Made by a program: the position numbers and the translations under genes | In this document: one piece after another, positions 26,734-34,922 of the stretch | How positions within the stretch are numbered: the stretch's first letter is position 1 | Layout: every line of letters begins with the position of its first letter | The notes under the pieces: model-generated | What the model was told of the DNA's origin: nothing | Database searches by the model: none | What the model saw: only the letters and a program-made list of their open reading frames with translations | DNA from: Gemmatimonadota bacterium | GTDB taxonomy: Bacteria; Gemmatimonadota; Gemmatimonadetes; Gemmatimonadales; Gemmatimonadaceae | Length of the DNA: 64,000 nt | Reading direction: 5' to 3' | Assembly: GCA_027307165.1 (NCBI GenBank) | Contig: DAHUXM010000028.1 | Location: forward strand, 117,403 to 181,402

Positions 26734-28037
26734 CAATCCCACCAGCCGTGCAGGTACCACGCGCCGTTGCGTCTGTCGCAATACAACCAGACCAGACCAC
26801 TCTCCTCCACGACACAACGGAAGTAGTCGCGCGCGTAAGCATCATCCCAGCGGCCACCCGAGACCCGATCCGGACCGGCCGCCTCGACTATGTCGTACGT
26901 CTTTCCTTCATCACGATACGTACGCGGAATCTCATCACCGCGCCGCCTGAAGGTCGTAACCGAGATGCGCCGAGGCTCGGGCAGAAGCTGCAGCGTGAGG
27001 GCCGACTCGCCGCTGCGTGACAGGGACGCTGCGTAAACGTGCGCTCGCTCCATCACGCGAGTGGCCGACACCGACGTCCACACGGTACGGCGGTCCAGCA
27101 ACGGATGCACGCTGTTCTCCGGCTCGACGGCAACAGCACCCTGATCGTCCATCAACTGTCCCAGCGCTTCCTCGGCGGCCGACTCGCTACCGAAGCCACG
27201 ATCGAATATGTCGCCCTGCCGTCCTCCAGTTCCCGACGTCGAGTCCACGCGCAACGTGATGCCCGTCACTGCATCGGGAAACACGACGCGCTCGATCTCC
27301 AGGCGCACGAGACGCATCCACGCAGTCTGGCCCGCGGTTGCACGTGCGGCGCGTATCGGATGATCTATCGTCGTACGGTTCGCGAGCGCGAAGCTGATCG
27401 TCACCGCGACCGCCCCCTCGCCGCGCGACTTGAGCGCCTCGCACACGTTGCCGAACAGCGCGTTGATGACGAACACCAGACGCTCCGCGCGGCGTATCGC
27501 GTAATCGGTCCATTCGAGCGAGGCTTCGGGCAACGCGCGCGGCATCGATCCGAAGATGCGGCGCGCATCATCGGCACGTGCGAGCCGCCAGAGCCGCACT
27601 CCCTCGGCGCCGAGTCGCACTTCGACTTCTTCCTGGGAGAGACGCGCGAGATCGCGGCACAGCTCGATGCCGGTTCCGTCGAGCAGATTGGCGAGCTTGC
27701 GATCGGGATTGAGAACCGAGATGGGGAACGGCGCAAGGAAATCGCGATCGTACCCATCACGCACGTACGTGACCGATTGCGGCGAGTGGCGAGCAGCGAC
27801 TTCAGCGGCGACCGCGGTCGACGCGACCCCGCACTTGACGCTGCTGTCTATCGCATTGTGCGCGGTGAATGCGTTGCGCACGCGCTCCGTCGTCTCGCGC
27901 GCCGGCAATCCGCGCAGATCGGCCCACACGAGATCGCCATCGGACAGCACGCGTGGCACGATCGTGAGGAGCGGCGCGTGCAGCGTGGCCGGTTGCGATG
28001 CGAGCCATGCGACGTTGTGCAGGCAGAGGAATGACAT
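26733..28037 (-). CDS. imuB: ImuB, Y-family polymerase-like mutasome scaffold
   Basis: The 434-aa protein shows the ImuB pattern of a Y-family polymerase without the catalytic acids: MSFLCLHNVAWLASQPATLH, VLSDGDLVWADLRGLPAR, then a helix-hairpin-helix zone (NLLDGTGIELCRDLARLSQEEVEVRLG) and a little-finger-like domain (EWTDYAIRRAERLVFVINALFGNVCEALKSRGEGAVAVTISF). The end (WYLHGWWD) is typical of ImuB. It bridges DnaE2 and the sliding clamp. It is somewhat shorter than the usual 480-520 aa. The start at 28037 lies 55 bp from the divergent antitoxin gene, with a palindrome in between. Confidence 0.88.
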   Translation of the reverse strand: MSFLCLHNVAWLASQPATLHAPLLTIVPRVLSDGDLVWADLRGLPARETTERVRNAFTAHNAIDSSVKCGVASTAVAAEVAARHSPQSVTYVRDGYDRDFLAPFPISVLNPDRKLANLLDGTGIELCRDLARLSQEEVEVRLGAEGVRLWRLARADDARRIFGSMPRALPEASLEWTDYAIRRAERLVFVINALFGNVCEALKSRGEGAVAVTISFALANRTTIDHPIRAARATAGQTAWMRLVRLEIERVVFPDAVTGITLRVDSTSGTGGRQGDIFDRGFGSESAAEEALGQLMDDQGAVAVEPENSVHPLLDRRTVWTSVSATRVMERAHVYAASLSRSGESALTLQLLPEPRRISVTTFRRRGDEIPRTYRDEGKTYDIVEAAGPDRVSGGRWDDAYARDYFRCVVEESGLVWLYCDRRNGAWYLHGWWD

Positions 28038-28065
28038 TGACAGGGTCGCTATATGGTCATAATAT
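28037..28065 (+). promoter_or_regulatory. Predicted promoter of the VapBC-like module
   Basis: TTGACA at 28037-28042 and TAATAT at 28060-28065 have 17-bp spacing, about 20 bp before the antitoxin ATG. The -10 lies inside the palindrome at 28052-28075. The -35 overlaps the first codons of imuB on the other strand. Confidence 0.55.
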
Positions 28066-28075
28066 TACGACCATA
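28052..28075. promoter_or_regulatory. 24-bp palindrome in the imuB / antitoxin divergent gap
   Basis: TATGGTC-N10-GACCATA with a central TAATATTA gives a 24-bp palindrome broken by one mismatched pair. It covers the predicted -10 of the toxin-antitoxin module and lies 15-38 bp upstream of the imuB ATG. A binding site for the Phd/VapB-type antitoxin complex is the natural reading. Because it also sits in the only space available for an imuB promoter, it may act on both sides. Confidence 0.65.
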
Positions 28076-28092
28076 GACATATCGAGGTGACC

Positions 28093-28416
28093 ATGCCTGC
28101 CAGGAATACCAGAACGACTGCCAAGCCAGCAAAGGCGAGAGCGAAGCGTGTTGCAGAAACAGCAGTGCATCCATATGGGACGCCGGACGAGACGTGGATC
28201 TCGGCGAGTGAATTCAAGGCGCGATGCCTGGAACTCATGGATACCGTGAATGACAGGCACGACCCAATTGTCATCACCAAGCACGGAGTGCCCGTCGCGA
28301 AGCTCGTTCCGTTCGAGGAAAAGCGCGTCGGACTGGTCGGCTCCATGCGCGGCACCGTGCTGTCGTACGGCGACCTCATTTCGCCCATCGATGTGAAGTG
28401 GGATGCCGATGAGTAA
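28093..28416 (+). CDS. Phd/YefM-type antitoxin
   Basis: The 107-aa protein begins with a basic tail (NTRTTAKPAKARAKRVAET), then the Phd/YefM domain: WISASEFKARCLELMDTVNDRHDPIVITKHGVPVAKLVPFE. The C-terminus (GDLISPIDVKWDADE) is the acidic toxin-wrapping end. It should neutralise the PIN toxin encoded by the overlapping downstream gene and repress the shared promoter. ATG 28093 has GAGG five bases upstream; GTG 28087 is less likely. It lies between imuA and imuB on the opposite strand. Confidence 0.88.
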   Translation: MPARNTRTTAKPAKARAKRVAETAVHPYGTPDETWISASEFKARCLELMDTVNDRHDPIVITKHGVPVAKLVPFEEKRVGLVGSMRGTVLSYGDLISPIDVKWDADE

Positions 28417-28849
28417 GGCGACCGACCTACCGCTGTTGTTGGATACCCATGTGTGGATATGGGCGGCGGAACAGCGAGAGGACGAACTATCAGCACGAAT
28501 GCTCAGGCTCATAGACTCCGCGAGCCAGCGTGGTCTCGTGCTCATATCAGCCATCTCCATCTGGGAGATCGCGATGCTCGCCGAGCGTGGCCGAATTGTT
28601 CTGTCCGTCGATTCGCTGCAATGGATCGAAACGGCCGCAAGCGTTCCCGGCGTGCGAGTAATCGAACTGACACCACGCATTGCTGTCGGGAGCGCGCATC
28701 TGCCTGGTAATCCGCACGCCGATCCAGCCGATCGCATTCTGATGGCGACAGCCCGTGACGCTGGTGCGCGGCTCGTGACACGTGACAGACGCATTCTGCA
28801 ATACGCCGAATCCACGCGCGCACTCGCAGTGCTGGACGCTGGTGGATGA
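28409..28849 (+). CDS. vapC: PIN-domain toxin, VapC type
   Basis: The 146-aa protein has the PIN-domain acids: LLLDTHVWIWA (first aspartate), ISAISIWEIAMLAERG (glutamate), and ADPADRILMATARDAGARLVTRDRRILQYA (later aspartates). VapC toxins cut RNA, often initiator tRNA or ribosomal RNA. ATG 28409 has GGGA seven bases upstream; ATG 28403 is also possible. It overlaps the antitoxin stop (28414-28416), the standard VapBC layout. The pair interrupts the mutasome genes. Confidence 0.9.
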   Translation: MSKATDLPLLLDTHVWIWAAEQREDELSARMLRLIDSASQRGLVLISAISIWEIAMLAERGRIVLSVDSLQWIETAASVPGVRVIELTPRIAVGSAHLPGNPHADPADRILMATARDAGARLVTRDRRILQYAESTRALAVLDAGG

Positions 28850-28859
28850 ACGACAAAAA

Positions 28860-29058
28860 TCGTCATTCCCACTGTAAGGCGGGAGATGCACCAGCGTCGT
28901 CATTCCCGCGAAAGCGGGAATCCATCTGCTGCCGATCAACCTCATGCTGTCATCGCGTCCAGAGATCGATAACCTGGATTCCCGCTTTCGCGGGAATGAC
29001 GAATCGGGAAGCTTTCGCGGGAATGACGAATCGGGCGGCTTTCGTGGGAATGACGAGG
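28860..29058. repeat. REP-like cluster with a second REPIN-type element
   Basis: This cluster between the toxin gene and imuA holds a 102-bp element, 28899-29000, with two opposed 26-bp arms identical to those at 21469-21569. Its 50-bp spacer is similar to the reverse complement of the first element's spacer (it starts TCTGCTGCCGATCA and ends GATCGATAAC). Two further half units (GAATCGGGAAGCTTTCGCGG and GAATCGGGCGGCTTTCG) follow. The gap carries no gene. Confidence 0.85.
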
Positions 29059-29067
29059 CTGATGTCA

Positions 29068-29763
29068 TCACCGCTTCCCCCGACGGTCAGGCAGATCCAC
29101 CGACAGCGCCAGACGTAGCTCATCCCTCCGTACCGCCAGCACAACGCGCGCTCTGCGATTCCATCCGAGCGACGATATCCGCACATCCAGTGTCGCTGCA
29201 TCCACCACCGCCGCATCGCCGTGCGGATCCCGGCGCCACACGTAACCATGCGGACGAATTGTCGATGACGCGCGCAGCGCCGATGTAGTTGCGCTCGACG
29301 TGAGTGCGATGCATGCGCTGCCGCTCTCGTGTGCCGCGCGTGAGAGTCGCACGTTCTCGGTCCCTTCCGGATCGGCGCCTGCCAGCACGACCACCGCGAA
29401 TCCGCCCGATCGCAGCAGAGCCTCCGCCGCACGCAGGGCGTGAAGCCGGCTCTTTGGGCGTAGCAGCACGGGGCCCGCATCCCAGAAGGCGCCCGCCATG
29501 GTGCCACTACCATCGATCCACACGGCCCGCTCGCCGCCAGCCACGGCGGAGCGGCACGCCGAGCGCAGGACAGCTGTGGCGCCACCACCTGGAGTCCAGA
29601 CGGACAGCCGTCCGCGCGGAAATCCTCCGCTCGGAAAGATCCGATCCAGCTCGCCGATCCCGGTTGCCACGACCTCGGTCCGGTGACGCTCGAGCGGTGC
29701 AGCGTCCGGAAATTTGAGATCGAGCAACTCACGTAGATCGCGTAATGCGGATGCGGTGGCCAT
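29068..29763 (-). CDS. imuA: ImuA, RecA-like mutasome protein
   Basis: The 231-aa protein shows the ImuA/SulA-RecA-like pattern: TGIGELDRIFPSGGFPRGRLSVWTPGGGATAVLRSA near the start, WIDGSGTMAGAFW, a central ALRAAEALLRSGGFAVVVLAGADPEGTENVRLSRAAHESGSACIALT, and a basic end. The P-loop position (TPGGGATAVL) lacks the lysine, as in other ImuA proteins. It takes part in SOS mutagenesis with ImuB and DnaE2. Here it lies 1.03 kb away from imuB, with a toxin-antitoxin pair and a repeat cluster in between. It has its own SOS-like promoter upstream. Confidence 0.82.
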   Translation of the reverse strand: MATASALRDLRELLDLKFPDAAPLERHRTEVVATGIGELDRIFPSGGFPRGRLSVWTPGGGATAVLRSACRSAVAGGERAVWIDGSGTMAGAFWDAGPVLLRPKSRLHALRAAEALLRSGGFAVVVLAGADPEGTENVRLSRAAHESGSACIALTSSATTSALRASSTIRPHGYVWRRDPHGDAAVVDAATLDVRISSLGWNRRARVVLAVRRDELRLALSVDLPDRRGKR

Positions 29764-29806
29764 ATCCTCGACTACAAATGTTTACAGAAACGATGCCTGG
29801 GAGGCT

Positions 29807-29835
29807 AGAATATACCGAACAAACACCGAATGCAA
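29807..29835 (-). promoter_or_regulatory. Predicted SOS-type promoter of imuA with a LexA-like direct repeat
   Basis: On the minus strand TTGCAT (29835-29830) and TATTCT (29812-29807) have 17-bp spacing, giving a leader of about 37 bases. Between them lies ATTC-N7-GTTC (29831-29817), one base off the GTTC-N7-GTTC box of alphaproteobacterial LexA. A GAGG stands just before the ATG. The LexA assignment is by analogy only. Confidence 0.5.
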
Positions 29836-29961
29836 GACTCGATCCGGTGCTACCGGGGGACAGGAAAAACGGATCGGATTTTAACTGCTCGAGAGGTGAC
29901 AGGGCGCTAAGTTGATGACTGGCCGTACGCAACAGCCTCGGATCTGGCGACCAACACACGA

Positions 29962-32364
29962 ATGATTCTCGTTACAGCAATCGCGGCGTTGTTCGTCGCG
30001 CCCGTCACTGCCACAGCAGCTCCAGTCACGCCGCCCCGAACTGCAGCGGCGCCAGCCATCACCTATAACGGCCGCGCGCATCAGCTTCGCGTTGCGCCGC
30101 CGAGGCTGGATGGCGACGTCACGATGGACGGCAAGCTGGACGAGCCGCAGTGGCAACAGGCGGCGCGACTCACCGGCTTCTCGCAATTCGCGCCATCGGA
30201 TGGTGTGCCCGCGGATGATTCGACAGAAATCCTGGTGTGGTATTCGCCGACCGCGATCTACTTCGGCGTGCGCGCGTACGAATCGCACGAGACCGTGCAT
30301 CCGAATCTCTCCGATCGCGATCACATAGACGCGGAAGATCGCATCGAGTTTTTGCTGAGCACCTTCAACGACGGCCGTCAGGCCTTCGTCTTCCAGGTGA
30401 ACCCGCTCGGCAGCCAGGCCGACGGAACGCTGGTCGAGAGTGGTGCTTCCAACAACACCGCCGGCCTCGGCGCAAGCAACAACACATCCACTGGTCGCGC
30501 GCTTCCCGATCTCAGCGCGAATTTCATCTGGCAATCGCAGGGGCGGGTGACGCCGTACGGTTACGAAGTGGAAGTGCGCATTCCATTCAAGAGCATTCGT
30601 TATCAGGCAACCGCGACGCAGGACTGGGGCTTCAACGTGACGCGTCACGTGAAGCATTCGGGATACGACGATTCATGGGCGCCCGCGAGTCGGTCGGCTG
30701 CATCGTTTCTGGGACAGTCGGGAACGCTCACCGGACTCACCGATCTGCATCGCGGCACCGTGCTGGAATTCAATCCGGAGATCACGCAGACCGCGAATGG
30801 TGCGCAGCGCGTCGCGGGTTATGGCTACACGCTGGATCACACGAACATCGGCGCGAATCTACGCTGGGGCGTGACCAACAATCTCACCCTCAACGCGACG
30901 GCCAAGCCTGACTTCTCGCAGGTGGAGGCAGATGCCAATCAGTTGTCGTACGACCCGCGACAGGCGTTGTTCTATCCCGAGCGGCGTCCGTTCTTCCTGG
31001 ACGGCATCGAGCAATTCACCGTGCCGAGCAATCTGATATACACCAGGCAGATCGTGCAGCCGACCGCGGCTGGCAAGCTCACTGGCAAGCTTGCCGGGAT
31101 GAACGTCGCGTTCCTGAGCGCATTCGACGATCCGAGCACTTCTGTCACTGGAAGCAATCATCCTGCATTCGCCATCGCACGAGCGCAACGCGATCTCGGC
31201 AGCGACTCGCGTATCGGTCTGCTCTATACGGGTCGCGAGGACGGTCAGAATTACAATCGCGTCGCCGGCGCGGACACGAGGCTCGTGTTCGGCAAGATAT
31301 ACACGGTGAGCGCGCAGCTGGCGGGGAGCGAGACTCAGCTGGCTGGCAGGAGTTTCGCTGGTCCGTTATGGAATCTCGCGTTTGACCGCAACGGCCGCAC
31401 GTTCGGTCTCAACTACTCGATCAGAGCGATCGATCCGGATTTCGAGACGCAGAGCGGATTCATCAGTCACAACAACATCGCCAACATCAACCTGTCGCAT
31501 CGTGTGTCGCTCCTTGGAAAGCCGGGCGCACTGGTGGAGAACTTCTCCGGCGTGCTGGGAGTGATCGGAGAGTGGCAGTACCGCCGACTGCTCGGAGGAG
31601 ATGACTTCCAGAACAGGAAGCTTCACTTCGACTTCTCGGCCACCTTGCGCGGCGGATGGCAGCTTGGCGCGAGTGTGTACAGCGAGGTGTTCGGTTACGA
31701 CCCATCGATCTACACGAATTATCGCGTAGTGCTTCCGGGAGCTGCCGGACTGGACACGGTGCAGTTCGTGGGACGGAAGCGGATTCCGAATCACGATTAC
31801 GTGGTAAGCGTCGGCACACCGCAGGGCGCGCATCTGTCGGGCAACATCTCCGTCATTTTCGGACAGGACGAGAATTTCTACGAGTGGCAACAGGCCGCGA
31901 TCTATTTCGTCAACGCTTCGGTATCGTGGCGTCCAACGACGCAGTTACGTGTGGACGGCACTTATGCTCTGCAGAAGTACAACAGACGCACGAACGGGTC
32001 GACGGTGGCGGAGCGACAGATTCCGTATGTGAAGGCGGAATATCAGATCACACCCGCCGTGTTCGTGCGGCTCGTGACGGAGTACGATACGCAGAAGCAG
32101 GATGCGCTGCGCGACGATCGCAATGGCGGCGCGCCGATTCTACTGTACGATCCATCGAGCGGAACGTATTCGCCGGCGTCGGCGAGTACTACGAACCGGA
32201 TGCATCTGCAGGGATTGTTCTCGTATCAACCGATACCGGGCACGGTGTTCTTTCTGGGATACGGGGCGTTGCTGAACGAGCCGCGTGGGTTGCGGTTCAA
32301 CGATTACAACCGACTGAACGACGGGTTCTTCGTGAAGTTGAGCTGGTTGTTCAGGGCGCGATGA
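29962..32364 (+). CDS. DUF5916-family outer membrane protein with CBM9-like N-terminus
   Basis: The 800-aa protein starts with a signal peptide (ILVTAIAALFVAPVTATAAP). It then has a CBM9-like domain (about residues 40-225: LDGDVTMDGKLDEPQWQQAARLTGFSQ; EDRIEFLLSTFNDGRQAFVFQVNPLGSQAD; YEVEVRIPFKSIRYQ) and a long beta-rich C-terminal half with repeated aromatic strands (ATAKPDFSQVEADANQLSYDPRQALFYPERRPFFLDG) ending in LSWLFRAR. This is the usual DUF5916 arrangement, probably an outer-membrane barrel involved in carbohydrate or peptide handling. Its function is not established. A 198-bp gap to imuA carries both starts. Confidence 0.85.
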   Translation: MILVTAIAALFVAPVTATAAPVTPPRTAAAPAITYNGRAHQLRVAPPRLDGDVTMDGKLDEPQWQQAARLTGFSQFAPSDGVPADDSTEILVWYSPTAIYFGVRAYESHETVHPNLSDRDHIDAEDRIEFLLSTFNDGRQAFVFQVNPLGSQADGTLVESGASNNTAGLGASNNTSTGRALPDLSANFIWQSQGRVTPYGYEVEVRIPFKSIRYQATATQDWGFNVTRHVKHSGYDDSWAPASRSAASFLGQSGTLTGLTDLHRGTVLEFNPEITQTANGAQRVAGYGYTLDHTNIGANLRWGVTNNLTLNATAKPDFSQVEADANQLSYDPRQALFYPERRPFFLDGIEQFTVPSNLIYTRQIVQPTAAGKLTGKLAGMNVAFLSAFDDPSTSVTGSNHPAFAIARAQRDLGSDSRIGLLYTGREDGQNYNRVAGADTRLVFGKIYTVSAQLAGSETQLAGRSFAGPLWNLAFDRNGRTFGLNYSIRAIDPDFETQSGFISHNNIANINLSHRVSLLGKPGALVENFSGVLGVIGEWQYRRLLGGDDFQNRKLHFDFSATLRGGWQLGASVYSEVFGYDPSIYTNYRVVLPGAAGLDTVQFVGRKRIPNHDYVVSVGTPQGAHLSGNISVIFGQDENFYEWQQAAIYFVNASVSWRPTTQLRVDGTYALQKYNRRTNGSTVAERQIPYVKAEYQITPAVFVRLVTEYDTQKQDALRDDRNGGAPILLYDPSSGTYSPASASTTNRMHLQGLFSYQPIPGTVFFLGYGALLNEPRGLRFNDYNRLNDGFFVKLSWLFRAR

Positions 32365-32373
32365 GAAGAATGT

Positions 32374-32404
32374 CGCGGGTGCCCCTCACCTGAGGGCACC
32401 CGCG
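32374..32404. terminator. Hairpin between convergent genes (DUF5916 and VOC)
   Basis: A perfect 11-bp stem CGCGGGTGCCC / GGGCACCCGCG with a 9-base loop lies 10 bp after the DUF5916 stop. No strong U tract follows on the plus strand; on the minus strand a weak ATTCTTCT follows. It probably separates the two convergent genes. Confidence 0.65.
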
Positions 32405-32423
32405 GCCCAACCCACCGGCCCAT

Positions 32424-32828
32424 TCACACCATGGGACGTTCATGGATGATGGACCAGGACACACCAAACCGATCCCGAAGCTGACTGAAGCGAGTCGCGT
32501 AGAATGTCTCCGCCATCGGTATGTAAACCTGGCCGCCGTCGGCAAGAACCTTGTGTATCCGTTCTGCCTCTTCAGACGAGTCGACGGAGAGGTACATGTA
32601 CACGCTATGAATCTTCTCGAAGATGGCGGAAGGAACATCGTTTCCAATCAGTACTGTGCCACCGATGTTCATCCGTGCATGAATGATTGCATTGCCGGCT
32701 CCAGCGGGAGCGCCTGGTGCCTGGCTCTGACTCATCATCATCGTAATCTTCCCGCCAAGATGCTGCTCGTAGAAACGAAATGCCTCTTCACAATTCCCGG
32801 GGAAGTTCAGTTGCGTATGCAGCTTCAT
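32424..32828 (-). CDS. VOC-family protein, PhnB/YjdN type
   Basis: The 134-aa protein begins KLHTQLNFPGNCEEAFRFYEQHLGGKITMMM, then HARMNIGGTVLIGNDVP and ends MAETFYATRFSQLRDRFGVSWSIIHERP. This is the PhnB/YjdN subgroup of vicinal-oxygen-chelate proteins, annotated elsewhere as 3-demethylubiquinone-methyltransferase-like. Members bind small molecules or metals; the substrate here is unknown. It lies alone, convergent to the DUF5916 gene. Confidence 0.88.
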   Translation of the reverse strand: MKLHTQLNFPGNCEEAFRFYEQHLGGKITMMMSQSQAPGAPAGAGNAIIHARMNIGGTVLIGNDVPSAIFEKIHSVYMYLSVDSSEEAERIHKVLADGGQVYIPMAETFYATRFSQLRDRFGVSWSIIHERPMV

Positions 32829-32887
32829 GAATGCTCTTTCGGAAGAAAGGTTTTGCGGGAGGCGGGATCAGGAAGTCGGGCGCGGCT

Positions 32888-34840
32888 CTACTGAACCGCC
32901 TCCGACTTCTGCAGCATCCATCGGTACAGCCACGCGACGGTTGCAACGAACACGACCAGCCCAAGCAACCGCGCTGGTGCAAAGCTCTCCGATACGAGCG
33001 CGATCGGGGCTTCCTTGGTGAGTCCTACGATGAGTCCGGCGTTGACCACTCCCCACACGCTCTCACCGACGATCAGTCCGGATGCAACGAGCGTGGCGAG
33101 CCGCTGAGCGCGTTCCGGATTCGACAGCGAGCGCGTGCGTCCTTCGTACCAGCGCGATAGGACGGCGCCGACGATCACGGCAAATGTCGCCGACATCGGG
33201 AGATATATTCCGATTCCAACGGCGAGCGGCGGGATGCGCAACTTCTTCATCGCGCCGAGTGTGGTGTCGAGCAGAATCAGGCCGACGCCGACGAGTGCGC
33301 CGATACCGAGCATCGTCCATTCCAGACTTCCGCCGATCACACCCTGAGCGAGTGCTGCAATCAGAGTTGCCTGTGGCGCGGGCAGCGGATTTGCCGCAAT
33401 CACGTGGGCGTTCGGGGCGCCCGCGAATCCATATGCCTTGGCCAGCAGATTCAGCACAAACGGAATCACCGAGGCGCCCGCTGCGACTCCAACGACCAGC
33501 GCGATCTGCTGACGCATCGGTGATGCGCCGACGAGCTGGCCGGTCTTGAGGTCCTGCAGGTTGTCATTTGAAATCGTCGCGCACGCAAATACGATCGCCG
33601 TGACGAACAGCGCAAATGCGACCAGTGCGTGACGCGTATCCGCCGTCGGTGATACGACGAGCGTGACCAGCGACGCACAGATTACGATCGACAGGATGCC
33701 AATGCCGGAGATCGGGCTGTTCGATGCGCCGATGAGTCCGGCCATGTAGCCGCAGACTCCTGCGATTATGAAGCCGACGATCAACACGAATGGAACGGCG
33801 ACAAGCGTCAGCGTCAGCGCGCTCGGCGCGAGTACTGTCGATTTCGCAAAGGCGAACGAGAGCCATGCCGTGATCGCGAGGCAGGCTGCAGTCAGTATGA
33901 AGATCCATTTGGGCGCGAGATCGCGATCGCGATCGTCTGCCGTGTTGGCGGCGCGGGCGGCGGCCAGTGTGCTGACCAGTCCACCAACCACCGGCTTGGC
34001 GAGCATGAGAAGCGTATAGATCGCGGCGACACCAATGGTGCCGGCTCCGATGAATCGCACCTGCGTGCTCCAGATCGCCGTGGTGTGCGCAGCCAGCGTC
34101 TGGCCGACCGTCGCCGGCTGCATCGAAGTGAGAATCGGCACCGCGATGACCCACGAGATTATCTGACCGACCAGCATCGCCATTCCGACGGACAGTCCAA
34201 CCAGCTGACCGGCGCCGAGCAGCGCGAGTGACCACGCGATGTCGTAGCCCGTCGACGCGGTCGCTCCGAGTCGAATGACGCCGGCGAATTCGCCGGCGAT
34301 GATCCGCGTTCCGCTTACGATGGCGAGACCGGCCGATGCGACCGAGCCGAGCATGACAGCGGTGAGCCCTTCCCTTGCCTCACCGGTATCGTCCTTCGTG
34401 TCACCGCGCGTGCCGGATCCCACCTTCAGGACTTCGGCGGCGGCGACGCCTTCGGGGTACGGCAGGTCGGAGTTCGTCACCAGCGCGCGCCGTAGCGGGA
34501 TGGTGAATACCACGCCGAGTACGCCACCACTCAGGCAGATGAAAAAAGATTCCCAGAACGGGAACCGAGTCCACCACCCGACGATCACCAGTGCTGGCAG
34601 GACGAAGATGATCGCCGAGAGCGTACCTGCCGCCGATGCGACAGTCTGAACGATGTTGTTCTCGAGGATCGTCGAGTCCTTCACCGCGCTCAGCAGCGCC
34701 ATGGAGATCACCGCCGCCGGTATCGACGAGGCGAAGGTGAGACCCACCTTGAGGCCGAGGTACACGTTGGCCGTCGTGAAGATGGTCGTGATGAGGGCGC
34801 CGAGAATCAGCCCGCGTATCGTCAGCTCTTTTGGTTTCAC
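32888..34840 (-). CDS. OPT-family oligopeptide/metal transporter
   Basis: The 650-aa inner-membrane protein has about 15-16 membrane segments and the OPT signature: MKPKELTIRGLILGALITTIFTTANVYLGLKVGLTFASSIPAAVISM at the start, LENNIVQTVASAAGTLSAIIFVLPALVIVG, and DLPYPEGVAAAEVLKVG. OPT carriers import small peptides or metal chelates with protons. Length is typical for bacterial members. It stands alone, with a hairpin (34902-34919) upstream that belongs to the preceding gene on the same strand. Confidence 0.93.
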   Translation of the reverse strand: MKPKELTIRGLILGALITTIFTTANVYLGLKVGLTFASSIPAAVISMALLSAVKDSTILENNIVQTVASAAGTLSAIIFVLPALVIVGWWTRFPFWESFFICLSGGVLGVVFTIPLRRALVTNSDLPYPEGVAAAEVLKVGSGTRGDTKDDTGEAREGLTAVMLGSVASAGLAIVSGTRIIAGEFAGVIRLGATASTGYDIAWSLALLGAGQLVGLSVGMAMLVGQIISWVIAVPILTSMQPATVGQTLAAHTTAIWSTQVRFIGAGTIGVAAIYTLLMLAKPVVGGLVSTLAAARAANTADDRDRDLAPKWIFILTAACLAITAWLSFAFAKSTVLAPSALTLTLVAVPFVLIVGFIIAGVCGYMAGLIGASNSPISGIGILSIVICASLVTLVVSPTADTRHALVAFALFVTAIVFACATISNDNLQDLKTGQLVGASPMRQQIALVVGVAAGASVIPFVLNLLAKAYGFAGAPNAHVIAANPLPAPQATLIAALAQGVIGGSLEWTMLGIGALVGVGLILLDTTLGAMKKLRIPPLAVGIGIYLPMSATFAVIVGAVLSRWYEGRTRSLSNPERAQRLATLVASGLIVGESVWGVVNAGLIVGLTKEAPIALVSESFAPARLLGLVVFVATVAWLYRWMLQKSEAVQ

Positions 34841-34901
34841 CGGCTAAAACTTACGCCGAAACGGACGGGTGGGGAGAGCCACGCAAGGGCCAGCGGGAAG
34901 G

Positions 34902-34919
34902 CCGGTGGCTAGCCACCGG
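34902..34919. terminator. Hairpin after the DHFR-like gene
   Basis: CCGGTGGCTAGCCACCGG is a perfect 18-bp palindrome. It lies directly after the stop of the DHFR-like gene on the minus strand and before the OPT gene. There is no U tract, so it may be a weak terminator or an mRNA-stabilising hairpin. Confidence 0.5.
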
Positions 34920-34922
34920 GCG

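Noticed and set aside
25108..26826. Plus-strand open frame of 572 codons
   Set aside because: Antisense to dnaE2; it has no domain, whereas the minus strand has the full set of polymerase motifs.
27039..28034. Plus-strand open frame of 331 codons
   Set aside because: Antisense to imuB, with shadow-frame composition; imuB reads as a complete ImuB protein coupled to dnaE2.
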